From NCBI GenBank assembly GCA_963556145.1, contig OY744462.1, positions 6,138,001 through 6,202,000 on the forward strand: a stretch of 64,000 nt of DNA, given 5' to 3'. The stretch comes from Hygrocybe punicea. Its lineage: Eukaryota > Basidiomycota > Agaricomycetes > Agaricales > Hygrophoraceae. The notes under the pieces were generated by a model. It searched no databases, was not told the DNA's origin, and saw only the letters and a program-made list of their open reading frames with translations. Shown in pieces: positions 1-11,209 of the stretch. The stretch's first letter is position 1. Each line of letters starts with the position of its first letter. Position numbers and translations under genes: made by a program.

Positions 1-1
1 T

Positions 2-1960
2 TCATCCGTTCTTGGAGTTGGCTTCGTTCTTATGCAAATCCGCGCCGACGGAAAGCGCTATCTGAATCGTTTTGGTTCAATATCGTGGAACGAACGCGAA
101 GCCCGATACTCCCAGTCCAAGCTCGAACTCTACGGCCTCTTCAGGGCCCTCCGCGCCTATCGGATTTTCATTATCGGCGTCCGCAACCTCACCGTTGAAG
201 TCGACGCGAAGTACATAAAAGGGATGCTCAACAACCCCGACATTCAGCCCAATGCAACGATCAACCGATGGATAGCCGGCGTGCTCTTATTTGACTTTAG
301 ACTCGTTCACGTACCCGCTTCCGCACACGGTGCACCCGACGGACTCTCCCGATGCCCCCGCGCTGCAGAAGACCCCGAGGAGATCAACGACTCCGACGAT
401 TGGCTCGACTACTCCTACGGTTTCTTTATGGAAGTCGTCAACTACCGACCCGTCCCCACACCGTCTAAGCCGATTGCCATATGCGGCCGCTGCCGTGCCA
501 CAGCCGACCGACTCCAAGAATTACCGGCCGTCCTCGTCTACACAAATCAGGAAGCCGTTTCTGACATACCGCGATCCGATAAAGCCCGCGCGGCCGACGC
601 TCGTCTTGCCCTCGTCGAGATCTGGTTACGAGATCTAACCCGACCCGCGAACTTCACGGACGAAGAATACCGTCTGTTCTTACGATACGCCCTTGAATTC
701 TTCGTCACTGATAACAAGCTTTGGCGCAAAGACCGTCACGGAAAACACAAACTCGTCATACCGCCCGACCGCCGGCTTCAGTTACTCAAAGACGCTCACG
801 ACTCTCTCGGCCACAAAGGTATATTCTCCGTCCGCGCTCGGCTACTCGATCGTTTCTGGTGGCCGCACCTTGACCACGACGTTAAGTGGTACGTCCAGTC
901 TTGCCATCAGTGCCAAGTACGGCAAATGCGTTATCATCACATTCCGCCCACCGTCGCTACACCGGCCTCACTATTTCGTAAAGCGTATGTCGACACAATG
1001 TTTATGCCACGATCCGGCGGCTATCGATACATCGTCCAAGCCCGTTGCTCCCTGTCCGCTTACCCTGAGTTCCACATGTTACGCCGCGAGACCGGCTCCA
1101 CCATCGGCACGTTCTTGTTCGAAGACATCTTATGCTGTTGGGGCGCTCTCGAAGAAATCGTTACCGACAATGGCAAGCCGTTCGTAGAGGCACTCAACTA
1201 TCTCGCCTCCCGCTACGGTATCCGGCACATCCGCATTTCGCCCTATAACTCACAAGCGAACGGACCCGTTGAGCGTCGCCACCTAGATGTCCGGGAGGCC
1301 ATTATGAAAAGTTGTGACGGAGATGAAAAGAAATGGCACACCGTAACCCACTCCGTATTTTGGGCCGAACGGGTCACGACACACAAAAGCCTCGGATACT
1401 CGTCCTACTACATCGCACACGGAGTAGAACCGCTTTTTCCATTCGATTTTGCCGAAGCTACGTACATGGTTCCGACGCAAGATACGATGTCTACGACTGA
1501 CCTCATAGTCATCCGCGCCCGACAACTTCGTAAACGAGAAGCTGACCTCGATCGGGTCAAAGAAAAGCTTACCAAATCTCGGCTCGCGTCCGCCCGGCAA
1601 TTCGAGCAGAAATACGCCAACACGATCAAAGTTTATGACTTCGAACCTGGTAACCTCGTTCTCGTCTGAAATTCACGTATCGAAATGTCTCTCGATCGTA
1701 AAGCAAAACCGCGGTACTTTGGACCCATGGTTGTCGTCAGGAAAACAGAAGGCGGATCCTACATACTCGCCGAACTCGACGGTGCGGTTTCTAAATCTCG
1801 ATTTGCCGCTTTCCGAGTCGTACCCTACCACGCCCGCTCAAAAATATCGATACCGTTGGACGACTTCTTACAATACCCCGATGCCGACGATACCGATTCA
1901 AACGATCTTGATGATCCGACGTACCCGCCCTCTATAAACTCCTCACCCGACGGCGATTAA
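2..1960 (+). pseudogene. pol: Ty3/gypsy pol (A1): RNase H and integrase, one in-frame stop
   Basis: The frame is open from base 2. It encodes a Ty3-type RNase H, then an H2C2 zinc-binding domain (HDSLGHKG and CHQCQ, about bases 787-918), then the integrase core with catalytic D in VDTMFMP, D in VTDNGKP and E in GPVERRH. The tail has no recognisable chromodomain. The frame is broken once by TGA at 1667-1669. Copy A2 has CGA (Arg) at this codon, so the stop is a C-to-T change. Beyond the stop the same frame continues to 1960 and matches A2. The family's role is reverse transcription and integration of the element; this copy would yield a truncated integrase tail. Confidence 0.93.
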
Positions 1961-2182
1961 GCATTTCATTTATATTCTGTCCACGTTATACCCCCACTTT
2001 ATTTAGTTCCTCTTAGTTTTCTAACGATATGACGAATGATGCGAATAGTCCTATGTCTTCGGGAGCCGATCGGCTTTCCTTAGCTGGGTGAACAAGCTGA
2101 CACGTCTTTTATGTACACGATATATTTTTATTTTATTTTTATATATATATACAATGGGCTCGTTATTTTATATATATATATT
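1961..2182. other. Spacer between convergent pol and antisense gene (A1)
   Basis: Pol and the antisense accessory gene converge here. The spacer is AT-rich, with TA runs near 2120-2180, and must hold the 3' ends of both transcripts. The equivalent A2 spacer is 49111-49354. I see no further gene. Confidence 0.6.
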
Positions 2183-3570
2183 TTACAGGCGGCCGGTCTC
2201 GTAATCCCGCTTCAACATCGCCAACCTTGAGGTCGACCGTTCGAGATCGACACGAAGCCGCTGGAACTCCTGACCGAAGTGGATGAGGTGACGGTTGACG
2301 TTGGTGCCCAGGGCTCCCAGCTCCTCCGTAAGGACCGCTAGCCACGCCGACACTTGCTCGTAATTCTCCATTGTCAAAACGAACGGGTTCGCTGCCGAGG
2401 CCATCCTAAGCCTTTTCGTCGGCCGCTCTTCCTCCGACTCCTCCTTGTCTTCGTCATCGTCCTCAACCGACTCCACGTCCTCAACCCGCGGTTTGCTCGT
2501 TGAGGCCCGGGCAGGCCTACTGCGGATGGGCTTTGTCGTGAATGACAACGGCTTCCTCGTGCCGACCGCGACCTCTTTGCCCTTTCTGGTATCCACCTTG
2601 CGCCGACCCCCGCCCGTCTGGTGTGTAGCGTTAGTACATCTTTTCTTCAGCCTCCGGCATTGTTTGCACATGTAGCCCGTGACGCCTCGACACGCCTCTT
2701 GCGCCTTGACGCAGTTGGTGCAGGGTTGTAGGGGAAACGGCCCGGTGAACTATTACCAGGATCAGTGACTAAAGAACAAAGGAACCGACACAGGAACTCA
2801 CTGTCGTACCAGCCAGGTCTCCGGTCTCTACGCCCGGCGTATCTACGTCTTCTACATCGGCCGGTGTCTCTGGTGCCGGGTCGACGGGGCCTTCCTCTGG
2901 CTCAACTGCGGCTTCGCCTTCCGGAATCGACTCAGTCCTTGGTTCACCCGTGTTTGCTTCAGCTCGCCGTTCTTCGCTGAGCTGCCGCCGATACGCGGCT
3001 CCATCCCTTTCAACCCGGTCCGCTTCTTGATTCCAGTGCTGCTCGTGTTGTTCTATTCTAAGCCGCTCTTGCCTTTCCTCTGCCGCCTTTCGCCTTTTCT
3101 CCGCCTCCGCTCGTGCATTTGCCTCTGCCATCCGTCTGGCCTCCTCTTCCCACGTAGCCGCTTCTTCATCTGCCCGCCGTCTGGCTTCTTCCTTTTCCTG
3201 CCTCTCTCGGTCCGCCGCTTCTTTCAGCCACTCTTCGACATCGTTGGCGTACGATTGGCGGTCGGCCCATAACGGTGGCGTTACTGGCCTCGTACCACCA
3301 GCTCGGAGTTCCACGACAATTCCATTATAAGCACGCTGGCAGGACGACATGAGCTATCTTAGGACACGCGTAGTCAATAAGAAAACTCACCAGCGCTTTC
3401 TTGCAGCCGCTTAACCATTGTTGGGCCATCCCCTCGTTGCCGTCCACCATCGTTACGAGGTCGTCGCTATGAAACACGGTGACCGCGTTGACGGCCTCTT
3501 CGTAGTCCGCCCGGACATCGGGTTCGATGCTTTCGACGAAAGCGAGGAAGTTGTCGTAGACTTGGGACAT
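2183..3570 (-). CDS. Antisense accessory gene of gypsy A1 (Zn2Cys6-like, coiled coil)
   Basis: This three-exon gene lies on the strand opposite to pol. Exon 1 is 3570-3391, exon 2 is 3335-2802 and exon 3 is 2749-2183. The introns are 55 and 52 bp, both GT-AG, and all joins keep frame, giving about 426 residues without a stop. Residues 1-60 are a small acidic, probably helical segment (starts MSQVYDNF). Exon 2 encodes a long Arg/Glu/Ala-rich coiled coil and an acidic Pro/Glu tail. Exon 3 opens with cysteines spaced C-x2-C-x6-C-x7-C-x2-C-x6-C, the pattern of fungal GAL4-type Zn2Cys6 clusters, followed by basic and acidic linkers and a C-terminal helical region. The start codon is about 170 bp from the 3' LTR, reading away from it, so the LTR could supply the promoter (inference). 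The function is unknown; DNA binding or control of the element is plausible. Confidence 0.8.
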
Positions 3571-3726
3571 TGTGAGCGTGTGATGGTGTAGAGGAAAGGT
3601 CGGATCAACAAACGAGATTTTTTTATTTTTTTTACTTTGCCGTTGTTTGGCCGCTCACGTGATTGGCCACATTCGCGACCCGCATTTGGAGACCCCATAT
3701 TCTCAACCACGGATGGTCTCTATTAG

Positions 3727-3740
3727 AAGACCCAAGGAGA
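3727..3740 (+). promoter_or_regulatory. Polypurine tract of A1
   Basis: The purine-rich stretch ending CCAAGGAGA directly precedes the 3' LTR start TGTAGAGGG. The same sequence precedes the LTR at 47545 in A2. This is the usual place of the plus-strand primer. Confidence 0.7.
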
Positions 3741-4533
3741 TGTAGAGGGTCCTCGACCCTCTGAGGCCATAACATCGATATCTAGCGAATCCGCCCAAAC
3801 CCGACGTCTCTAGCAATCTATGCTCGAACCCGACGTAACCCGACGCAACCCGATGCATACCGACTAGCATGGCCGCTCACGTACCTGGTCGGTCTATCTC
3901 CTAAACTCACGGAACATCAAATATCAAAGATAGATCTCATTGGACTGGGATCCCGACATCGGACTTGCCTTATTCACGCCTAGCGTCTCCCTTATGGGGA
4001 TATAGTAAAGTATATTGCATCTTTTACGGTTTTTATATCTTCCACCCATTTTCCCTGTCATCGTCGCCTCGCAACGCTCTTCCTACTTCCCCATTTTTAT
4101 TCTCCTTTGTTTCCTCTCATCGGCCAAGGACTCTCGTCCGAATCTAGGTACAGAAATTTGTAGTATAAAAACGGTGCCCAAGCGCCGTCTCAAAATAAGA
4201 AACCAGTTCCCCCATTTCCTCTCTCTGAGAATTAGTCTCTCAGTAAAATCCATCGCACACATTGCTCGTCGGATTCCTCGACGCCCTCCCCGTCGTTCTA
4301 CCGCCTTTATCTCTACGTCCCTCGTCACCCGACACCCGACCCGCTGTACCCGACATTGTCGGCTTCGTCGGCTTCGATCGGTCTCGATAGATTTCAGTAG
4401 TTTACTCGGCGGCTTCTTACCTTTTATATCCTATTATCTTACTGAAGCTTGTTAGACTATTCCTAGTCACTTCTACGCTGACCCCACAGGCCTAGGATTA
4501 TTATTCCGCAGCCACCCCGACCTTGCCTTTACA
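3741..4533 (+). repeat. 3' LTR of A1 (LTR family A)
   Basis: The LTR runs TGTAGAGGG to CCTTTACA, 793 bp, and is closely similar to the 775-bp LTRs at 46771-47545 and 56718-57492. A TATAAAAA-like box lies near 4163-4172 (TAGTATAAAAACGG), followed by the conserved GCCCAAGCGCC stretch. Small frames inside it recur in every LTR A copy and are not genes. Confidence 0.93.
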
Positions 4534-4537
4534 TCGC

Positions 4538-5010
4538 CCACTCATGCTGATACCAATCCGAGCCAAAAAGTGGAGGAAGATTTGCTGAATTCTGTTGCAG
4601 AGTTGAAGAAACGTAACCGCATCTTTGGACCTGTGCAACATTGGAAGAGTTACTTGATCCTGTTGACGAAGACGAAGTCAGACACTCACCATATCAATTT
4701 GAGGGTGGAGATGATGATATTGTTGCACAAGTTCATCGTGAACAAGCTGCGGAGCGTGGAGATGTTATTGAGATTGCATCAGACTCAGAGGATGAGGATA
4801 ACAAAGAGGAAAAGGGGGCTGATATGAGCAATGCTGAGATGATAAAACTCTGCAAGCGGCTGGAAAAGGCATGTTTGGACAGTGCTGCGGAGTGCTCTCT
4901 GGACCTTTTGTGAGGCTTGCGGCACTTCTGGGCCCAGTTGTTACGAGTCGGCTTTCAGAACGCAAAGCAGACGACACTGACCAGTTTATGGGGGGTAAAA
5001 AATGGCGTAG
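4538..5010 (+). pseudogene. pogo-type transposase, C-terminal remnant
   Basis: Translation gives a Lys/Arg-rich turn (LKKRNRIFG), then after one frameshift near 4635 a segment TLEELLDPVDEDE, SPYQFEGGDDDIV and an acidic EIASDSEDED stretch. It ends with MIKLCKRLEKACLDS and, past a TGA at 4911-4913, the tail NAKQTTL. This order is typical of the C-terminus of fungal pogo/Tc1-mariner DDE transposases, recalled from family knowledge. The catalytic core is absent, so it is an end fragment. It abuts the A1 3' LTR, so A1 probably inserted into it. Confidence 0.65.
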
Positions 5011-5060
5011 GTGTCACACCTTGACTAGTGTCACAAAGTGTGACAAGTATGATAATGCAT

Positions 5061-5116
5061 ATATCTCATAACGCATAGGCTACAGGTGGGAACCAGCGTT
5101 ATGCATTATGAGATAT
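5061..5116. repeat. Short inverted repeat before the Harbinger transposase
   Basis: Two 17-bp arms (5061-5077 and 5100-5116) pair with one mismatch around a 22-bp loop. The second arm overlaps the proposed transposase start codon at 5108. It may be part of a terminal or regulatory structure; its role is not known. Confidence 0.6.
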
Positions 5117-6360
5117 TCAACTGTACTTGAATCACGTCGAATCAAAAGGGACCGCCGCCACGTCACCCAGCACTACTTATGTCGTCTGGATCTCCTCCCC
5201 AACCCTCGCAACAGTACCCCCTGGCAGCAGCTGTATGAAAGTCACAGCGACAAAGCATTTATTACGGTTATGGGGGTCGATGTCGACTCCTTCCACCTCA
5301 TACTCGATAGCGGGTTCACAAACTTGTGGGTTAGTAATGTCGTCCCCCGAGCTGACATGAATGCCAACAGTATCCCTCGTACACGACGTCGCTCCCTGGA
5401 TGCCACTGGGGCACTAGCGCTAGCCCTCCATCACATCACTTCCACAACACCTTCCCACTCACTTTCACTCATCTTCGCATTGGTTCCAGCGACCGTGCAA
5501 TGCTATCTAAGGTTTTCCCTCACAATTCTACTCACGACACTCCAGTCTTTGCATGACAGTCGTGTTGCATGGCCAAAAGGCAACAAATTTGAAGAATTCA
5601 ATGAACTTGTCACTCGCTGTCATCCATTATTGTCTGGTGCCTTCACTTCAGTCGATGGCCTCAATTTACCCATACAGGAATTGACTGATCCCGAGTTTGA
5701 GAATTCAACTTACAATGGATGGCTCCATGCCCATTTTATCAATAATGTCTTTGTCTTTGCGCCGACTGGTAAGCCTTTTCTTTTTGACGTTCACACCCAC
5801 CTAAGAGAACAATTACAGGTGAGATCCTTGCCTGCAAAGTCAACGCCCCTGGAAGCTGGAACGACTCGCGCAATTCAAAATCTATATATGAGAAGCTTCT
5901 CCATGGCACGCCTGATGGCTTTTACCTCATTGCCGACTCAGCGTTCTCGCGAGGGTGCGCCAACATTGGCGGACAGATACGGGCACCCTTAACCGTCCGC
6001 AGCCAACTTCCCTCTGATGAAAAAGAACAGGCCCAAGTTCTGGCTTTTGATCGACAACTACTTTCATATCGACAGACAGCAGAATGGGGGAATCATGTTC
6101 TACAGACATTGTTTGGCCGGTTGCATGTACCTCTTTCATCTTCAGATCATCAAGGCAGGGCAGAGCTACTGGAGATCTGCGTTCGCCTTCACAATTTCTG
6201 GACTTGTTGAGTTGGGCTCAATGAGATTAGGATGGTGTACATGCCATTATGGGAGCCAACCGAGGTCGAAGCCATCTGGAATGGCTTCGAAAACGGAATC
6301 TTTCCTGCACAAAGTAATAGTCGTGTTACTCATTATGAGGCAGTGGCCTCCTCTTTTTAG
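5108..6360 (+). pseudogene. PIF/Harbinger transposase (DDE_Tnp_4 type), one stop
   Basis: Exon 1 (5108-5768) holds PWQQLYESHSDKAFI, RRSLDATGALALAL and the first catalytic Asp in FTSVDGLNLP, followed by ENSTYNGWLH. A 50-bp GT-AG intron (5769-5818) joins in frame to EILACKVNAPGSWND. Exon 2 gives the second Asp in LIADSAFSRG and the Glu in LLEICVRLHNF, completing the DDE set. A TGA at 6208-6210 sits where a basic residue is expected, after which the frame runs to TAG at 6358-6360 (MPLWEPTEVEAIW). The length, about 400 residues, suits the family. It would cut and paste the element. The convergent Myb-like gene is the usual Harbinger partner. Confidence 0.88.
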
Positions 6361-6720
6361 CTTCCCCCTTTTTTTTACTATGGCGCAATGAAGTTTTTTC
6401 AATAACAATCAATGTATTGAATTTTTTTCCAACAACAATTTTAAAAGATCTAATTCAACAATTCAACAGCAACATAGTTGAATGAAAAGGATATAAGGAG
6501 TGGAGGTGATTTTTTTTCAGGCTGAAGGAGCAGGTATATGTTTCACTGGCAGGAAGTGGAAACAAATGACAGGATGAGAGAACAAAAGACAGGAGTGGGT
6601 ATGTGTTTTCAGGATGGAACCAAAGGCAGGACACAAGGGAACAAAAGACAGGATGTGAGAGAACAAAAGATTATGGAGCAGGGGTATCTTTTCGGGGATG
6701 GAGAGGTGGGAATGAATGAA
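6361..6720. other. Spacer between the convergent Harbinger genes
   Basis: The 360 bp are T-rich near 6365-6440 and then contain loosely repeated purine-rich units (ACAGGA, GAACAAAAG) around 6540-6680. I see no gene in it. Confidence 0.5.
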
Positions 6721-8272
6721 TCACTCAGCTGTCTTCTCCGGGGTGAAGTCGCGTGTGATGCACTTGGTCGTGGGTGAATCTCCTGCGTGGTTGGATTCGT
6801 CGCTGCCAACCCACATAGTTGCCTTCCCACCATCGCCATATGAAATGTCTTGATGGTGGAGTCGACGCTCACAGTGCTCACACACAGGTTGAGCATCCCG
6901 TATGTATGCCATCATTTCTGCCCGATCTAGTTTTCGAGTGGCTTCATTGCGATCATGTTTGACATCAGAAAGACGTGTGCAGAGCACCTCGATCATAGCC
7001 TGCAAGTCACGAAGCTGGTTGGTGAGACTGAGGATCTGGGTGTTCTGAATTGAGTGCATCGTCCTTTCCTCTGTCATAGCAGCATGGACATGGGGATCCA
7101 GAGCGTTCGAGATGGTCTTGAGAAACTCGCTGCCAGCGTTTTTACCTGGCCATGCCAAAGTGGCAGTTTGTGAATGACGAGATACTGTAACTCCAGGCTC
7201 CTGCTTGACAACAACTTCGCCGTCACATTTTCCACCCAAGATTTTGTCATAGGTTGTATCATCGTGATTGCTGTCATCGGAAATCTCAATGAGATCGTCG
7301 TCGTCGTCATTGACGGTTTGAGTCATGAATTTTTTATCCATCACATCGTATATCGCATGTGCACGGTCAATGTATGTGGGGCAATCTGCATGACCAGTAG
7401 GTTTCTCCATCCGGACAAGCTGTTTAAATTTTTTATCAAGTGAGGTAGCATTGCGCTCTGGTCTACCATGCGCAAGTGCCCAATCCTTGAACTTAACAGC
7501 CACCGTGTTCCATCCTGTTTCCCCGGTTGGAACAAGTTCTTCCAAGATATTGAGCAAAGCATTGATGTCTTCGACAGAGTAATTGGAAGAACTGGTTGCA
7601 AGACCACGGGGTTTTTTGGTGGAGGCTGGAATGATATCATAGGCCGCCTGCCGCTTGAGACCACGGGGCTTGTCAGGCTTGTCAGGATTGCCCTTTCCGC
7701 CAGTGGGGCGTCGAGCACCTGCAACTTTCATGGTAGGTTGGGCAGTCTTCCTTCGAAGTGCAGCCGGCACATTGACTGTATCTGAAAGTGGCTCAATCGA
7801 GGGCAGTCGGGGCAACATGGGAAGGATCTGTTGAGTAGGTGGCAAAGGGTTGCCATTATGAGATGTGTCTGCAGGCGGAGGCACTGGTAGTGCAGGGGGA
7901 GGCACTGGGAGTGCAGGAAGGATATCTTGAGTAGGCGGCAAAAAGTTGCCATAATGAGTCACATCTGCAGGATTGGAGAGTGGTGGATTGAACCCTTGGA
8001 TTAGTTTCAATCATACACAACAACATGATTAGAGACATACAAAATGGAACATATTCTCCTTATCCAACATATTATGACCAGGGGGTAAGTTGAACTATGA
8101 AAGAATGTTGAACTTGAGAAAGAGGCATAATAATAATGGAACCTAATGGAATACACACAATAGGTTTCCTTGGTGGCATGGGGACCCATGCAGAATCAGA
8201 GCCAACACGCTGAAAATGGTTGCCAGATGTGTCGGTGAGATACTGAGGAACACCGTGGGGTGAAGAATCCAT
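6721..8272 (-). CDS. Myb/SANT-like partner protein of the Harbinger element
   Basis: The first exon starts at 8272 (MDSSPHGVPQYLTD). An intron of roughly 150 bp, whose borders I could not fix, precedes a long open frame from about 8000 to 6721. The protein has a Pro-rich N-terminal part, a basic stretch (KRQAAYDI, KKPRGL), then a trihelix/Myb-like domain with NYSVEDINALLNIL, GWNTVAVKFKDWA and LDKKFKQLVRMEKPTG. This is followed by an Asp-rich stretch (DDDDDLIEISDDS) and a C-terminal coiled coil with CEHCERRLHH. The domain matches the SANT-like second protein of Harbinger elements and of related basidiomycete proteins (family knowledge). It should bind the element ends and assist nuclear import of the transposase. 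The long frame has no stop, unlike its partner. Confidence 0.75.
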
Positions 8273-8798
8273 TATTGTGAGTGAAGGAGTGTGTAAGTGT
8301 GAGTGTGAGCGTGAGCATGAGTGTGGGAGGAATGGGGGGCATGTGAGAGGTCTTGAAGCCTTATATATTGCTTGAAGGCGCTGGTTGCAAGGTTGTAAAT
8401 GAGAGTGCTCATATCGGTAATGATAATATATATTAATATATTAATGATAAGCAGTTGCTTAAGGACCTGTGCCTATATATTTGGCCATGACGGTGAGCTG
8501 TGGTCATGTGCAGAGCGCTGCGGACAGTGAGCGCACATTGTTGGCATTTGCGGTGGGTATACCAAATTTGGGCATATCTAGACACCAAAAATGGCTCACA
8601 GAGTTTTAAATGTGGTTTGGAATGTACTTTTACTCTGGTAAGGGGGGGGTCACCCCCCCTCCAGAATAACGTTTGGAAATGGGTTCTCGATCACCCAAGG
8701 ATCCTTGATGAACCAGCGCCCTGGCTTGGCACCTTGGCTTCTAGGTTTATGTTGCGAATTTTTGTTTAGAAATAGGATTCAGAGCTGTGGATTTGCTT
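8273..8798. other. Upstream region of the Myb-like gene
   Basis: This 526-bp stretch starts with GTGAGTGTGAGCGTGAGC-like repeats (8277-8330), then AT-rich sequence. At about 8634-8673 there is a G8/C7 hairpin bounded by TCTGG and CCAGA. The right end of the Harbinger element should lie here, but I could not find a clear TIR pair. No gene seen. Confidence 0.45.
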
Positions 8799-9335
8799 CC
8801 AATGGATGACCGAATCAACTTTTTTTTTTTGAGACCGGCAACCACCGGGCCAGCTGTATTACCATAACCGTCCATGTCATGTGACACCAAGAGAATTGCT
8901 GAAATCACATAGAAATTCAAGTTATAAATTCATTGAGGGACATATGAGAAATGTGAAGCCTATGAAAATTGGAATGTAGCTAGGTGAAGGGCTAAATAAA
9001 TTTTAATTATTTTTTGGTGGTGTAATAAATATTTTTGGTGCCAATTTCAGGCCACAAGTCATGTTTTGGACACCAAAAATCCATGTCATCCGTGAATACA
9101 CCACCAAAAAATAATTAAAATTTATTTAGCCCTTCACCTAGCTACATTCCAATTTTCATAGGCTTCACATTTCTCATATGTCCCTCAATGAATTTATAAC
9201 TTGAATTTCTATGTGATTTCAGCAATTCTCTTGGTGTCACATGACATGGACGGTTATGGTAATACAGCTGGCCCGGTGGTTGCCGGTCTCAAAAAAAAAG
9301 TTACAAAAAAAAAAAAGTTGATTTGGTCATCCATT
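8799..9335. repeat. Long near-perfect palindrome (foldback/MITE-like)
   Basis: The arm 8821-9024 and the reverse complement of 9097-9300 are identical by eye over about 200 bp. A 72-bp loop (9025-9096) lies between them and itself carries TTTTTGGTG and CACCAAAAA. Outside the T/A runs the arms continue with a homologous stretch (GGATGACC at 8803 and GGTCATCC at 9326). No protein is encoded. A transcript would fold into a hairpin of about 200 bp. Confidence 0.9.
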
Positions 9336-9345
9336 TCCGAATCGG

Positions 9346-10247
9346 TGTAGATGTGGGTTCGGGGTGGCTTTGGAACAATAAAGATGAGTATCCTAACCTA
9401 GGGGTGTCAGCGTAGAAGTGACTGTAGATAATCAGTGTCGGGGATAATAGTAAAGGAAATGGAAATGGAAGTAAAATATAATGCCGCCGTGTAAAACTGG
9501 ACAAATAATGATGAATCTGGTGATGAATGGACTGAAAACGCATGAATAATGAAGAACCCGACGATGCTGACGATGTCAGGTACGGCGGGTTGGGTTGGGT
9601 TGGGTCGGGTCGTGTCAGAAACGATGAATGAATATATGGGAACAATGATAAAGACGACGAAGTGAACTACGAAAAGCTAAGGGTCTATGAGGACAAGCAT
9701 TTGAAGTGATTAAAAGATGACTCTGACTATGAGGAAATGGGGACTAAGGGTATCTCTTTTTGTACGGTCGTCGGGGACCGTTTTTATAGTACATGTGTGT
9801 GTAGTCTACTTTCAGACATGTCTATTTCGGCCGATAGAAACTACAAAGAGAAGATGGAATGGGGATGTGGAAAGGGGGGTTGCAATGTGACATAGACAGG
9901 AAAATGGAGGGGAAAAGGAATATCCAAGAAAAAGATCTGAAATCTCACATATATCTCCAAAGGGACGAGGGGATGGGTATATAAGGCAAGTCCAAAGTCG
10001 AGGATTGAGTCCGATGAGATCCGTCTCATATTATTAGAACTCCGGGGCTTCTGAGGCTGCCGGATTTGGTCCTAAAGCGGCCATCACAAAGTGGCATGTG
10101 TCGGGTCACGTTGGTCACATTGGTCACATTGGGTCATGTCACGTCGGGTTACATTGGGTTGGAATGGGAATCGTTTGGAAGTGTGGGGTTTGTCTGGATT
10201 CGTGATATATCGATGGTACGGACTCAGAGGGATGTTGAGTCTCTACA
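9346..10247 (-). repeat. Solo LTR, family C
   Basis: This 902-bp LTR begins TGTAGATGTGGG and ends CTCTACA. It is flanked by a perfect 4-bp duplication tcgg (9342-9345, 10248-10251). It resembles the solo copy at 40421-41321. The CGGTCGTCGGGGACCG motif and the TATAGTACATGTG box are conserved between copies. Read on the minus strand it starts TGTAGAG like LTR A, so the two families are related. Confidence 0.9.
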
Positions 10248-10354
10248 TCGGCTGTAACATAGTAATGTATAAGTAAAACTGTAGTGTCGTATATATGGTA
10301 ATAACCCATTCGGGAACCAGGTCCGGTCAGGAACAAGGGCGCTGATGGGCTTGG

Positions 10355-11187
10355 TGATACGCAGTCTCTCCCTTTGGGCACAGAATCTCTCATAGGTTCC
10401 AATTCTACTTTCCCTACAACTCTTCCGTGTCCCGCGTACATGCGAAACATCAGCGCGCCGCCCGCAACTTGCGTGACTTACGCCGATCGATGTGTGCGTG
10501 ACTGCGACATTTTTGCTGTATCTTAACCGCGCAGCCCAGTCTCAATACGCTGAAACACGACCGTTAAACACGTCCTACACGTTCGGACACCGAGTCCGAT
10601 ACCAGAAATGTAATTCATCCAGTTTATCTTCGTCTTTTCGCTGACTTTCATGTGATATTTGCCGTTATTTCAAATCCTTCGCTATTCCGTTCCCGTTTCG
10701 TCGCTTTCATGCGATATCTCGCTGCGTTTCTATTTCACTCATCCACCCTTTCCCCCTATCCCTTTAGAATATAAAAAGTGTCCTGTAGTAGAAAATATAT
10801 GAAGAAGAACCCAGTTCTCCCCTCCCCACTAGTTTGCATCTTAAGTTTAAAAATCCAGTCATTTCTACTCAAATCTGCGTCTTTTCTCGTTGCGCACTCT
10901 CCGCTATCGCGACCCAAGTTGTAGCGTAGAACCCTCATCTCGTCGCGTCATCGCTGCATATCGCGCTGTCATCTAGGACACCCAGTTAAGCCTTCCAATT
11001 CTTGTTTATCACTGTGTTGCGATATCGCGTTATCTCGCGACCCTCCACATTTGTTTATTTGATCGCTCATATTATCGCGCATTATCGCGTTATTGTTGGG
11101 AGTGTCCCAAGTCCCGTTCGCACCTTTGCGATGTTTTCATCTTTTATTATCTCTTTATCCGGGGTCATAGACGTGGAAACCGTATCA
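10355..11187 (+). repeat. 5' LTR of element B (LTR family D)
   Basis: The LTR runs TGATACGCAGTC to CCGTATCA. A short antisense frame near 10756-10938 recurs in all D copies but overlaps the LTR core and is not called as a gene. A TATAAAAAG box on the plus strand lies at about 10772. Confidence 0.93.
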
Positions 11188-11192
11188 TTTTC

Positions 11193-11209
11193 TGGAGCCC
11201 ACCGCGAGG
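11193..11209 (+). promoter_or_regulatory. Primer binding site of element B
   Basis: TGGAGCCCACCGCGAGG starts 5 bp after the LTR. The same 17-mer follows the 5' LTR of A2 (56699-56715, minus) and a close variant follows LTR F (36842-36858). Its complement ends in CCA, as a tRNA 3' end does. I did not identify the tRNA. Confidence 0.75.

Larger units (their letters stand above)
1..4533 (+). mobile_element. Ty3/gypsy element A1, 3' part (runs off the left edge)
   Basis: This is the right-hand part of an LTR retrotransposon of the same family as the complete copy at 46771-57492. In order it holds the RNase H and integrase part of pol (+), a spliced gene on the minus strand, a purine-rich tract and a 3' LTR of 793 bp. 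The flank after the LTR is tcgc, a 4-bp sequence of the NCGN type seen at the other insertions. The 5' LTR, gag and the reverse transcriptase lie outside the window, so a target duplication cannot be checked. Confidence 0.93.

Noticed and set aside
3965..4455. Frames repeated at 20683, 46850 and 56911
   Set aside because: All lie inside LTR A copies and overlap on both strands; no evidence for translation.
10756..10938. 60-residue antisense frame repeated at 23471 and 40119
   Set aside because: It lies inside LTR D, so recurrence reflects the repeat, not a gene.
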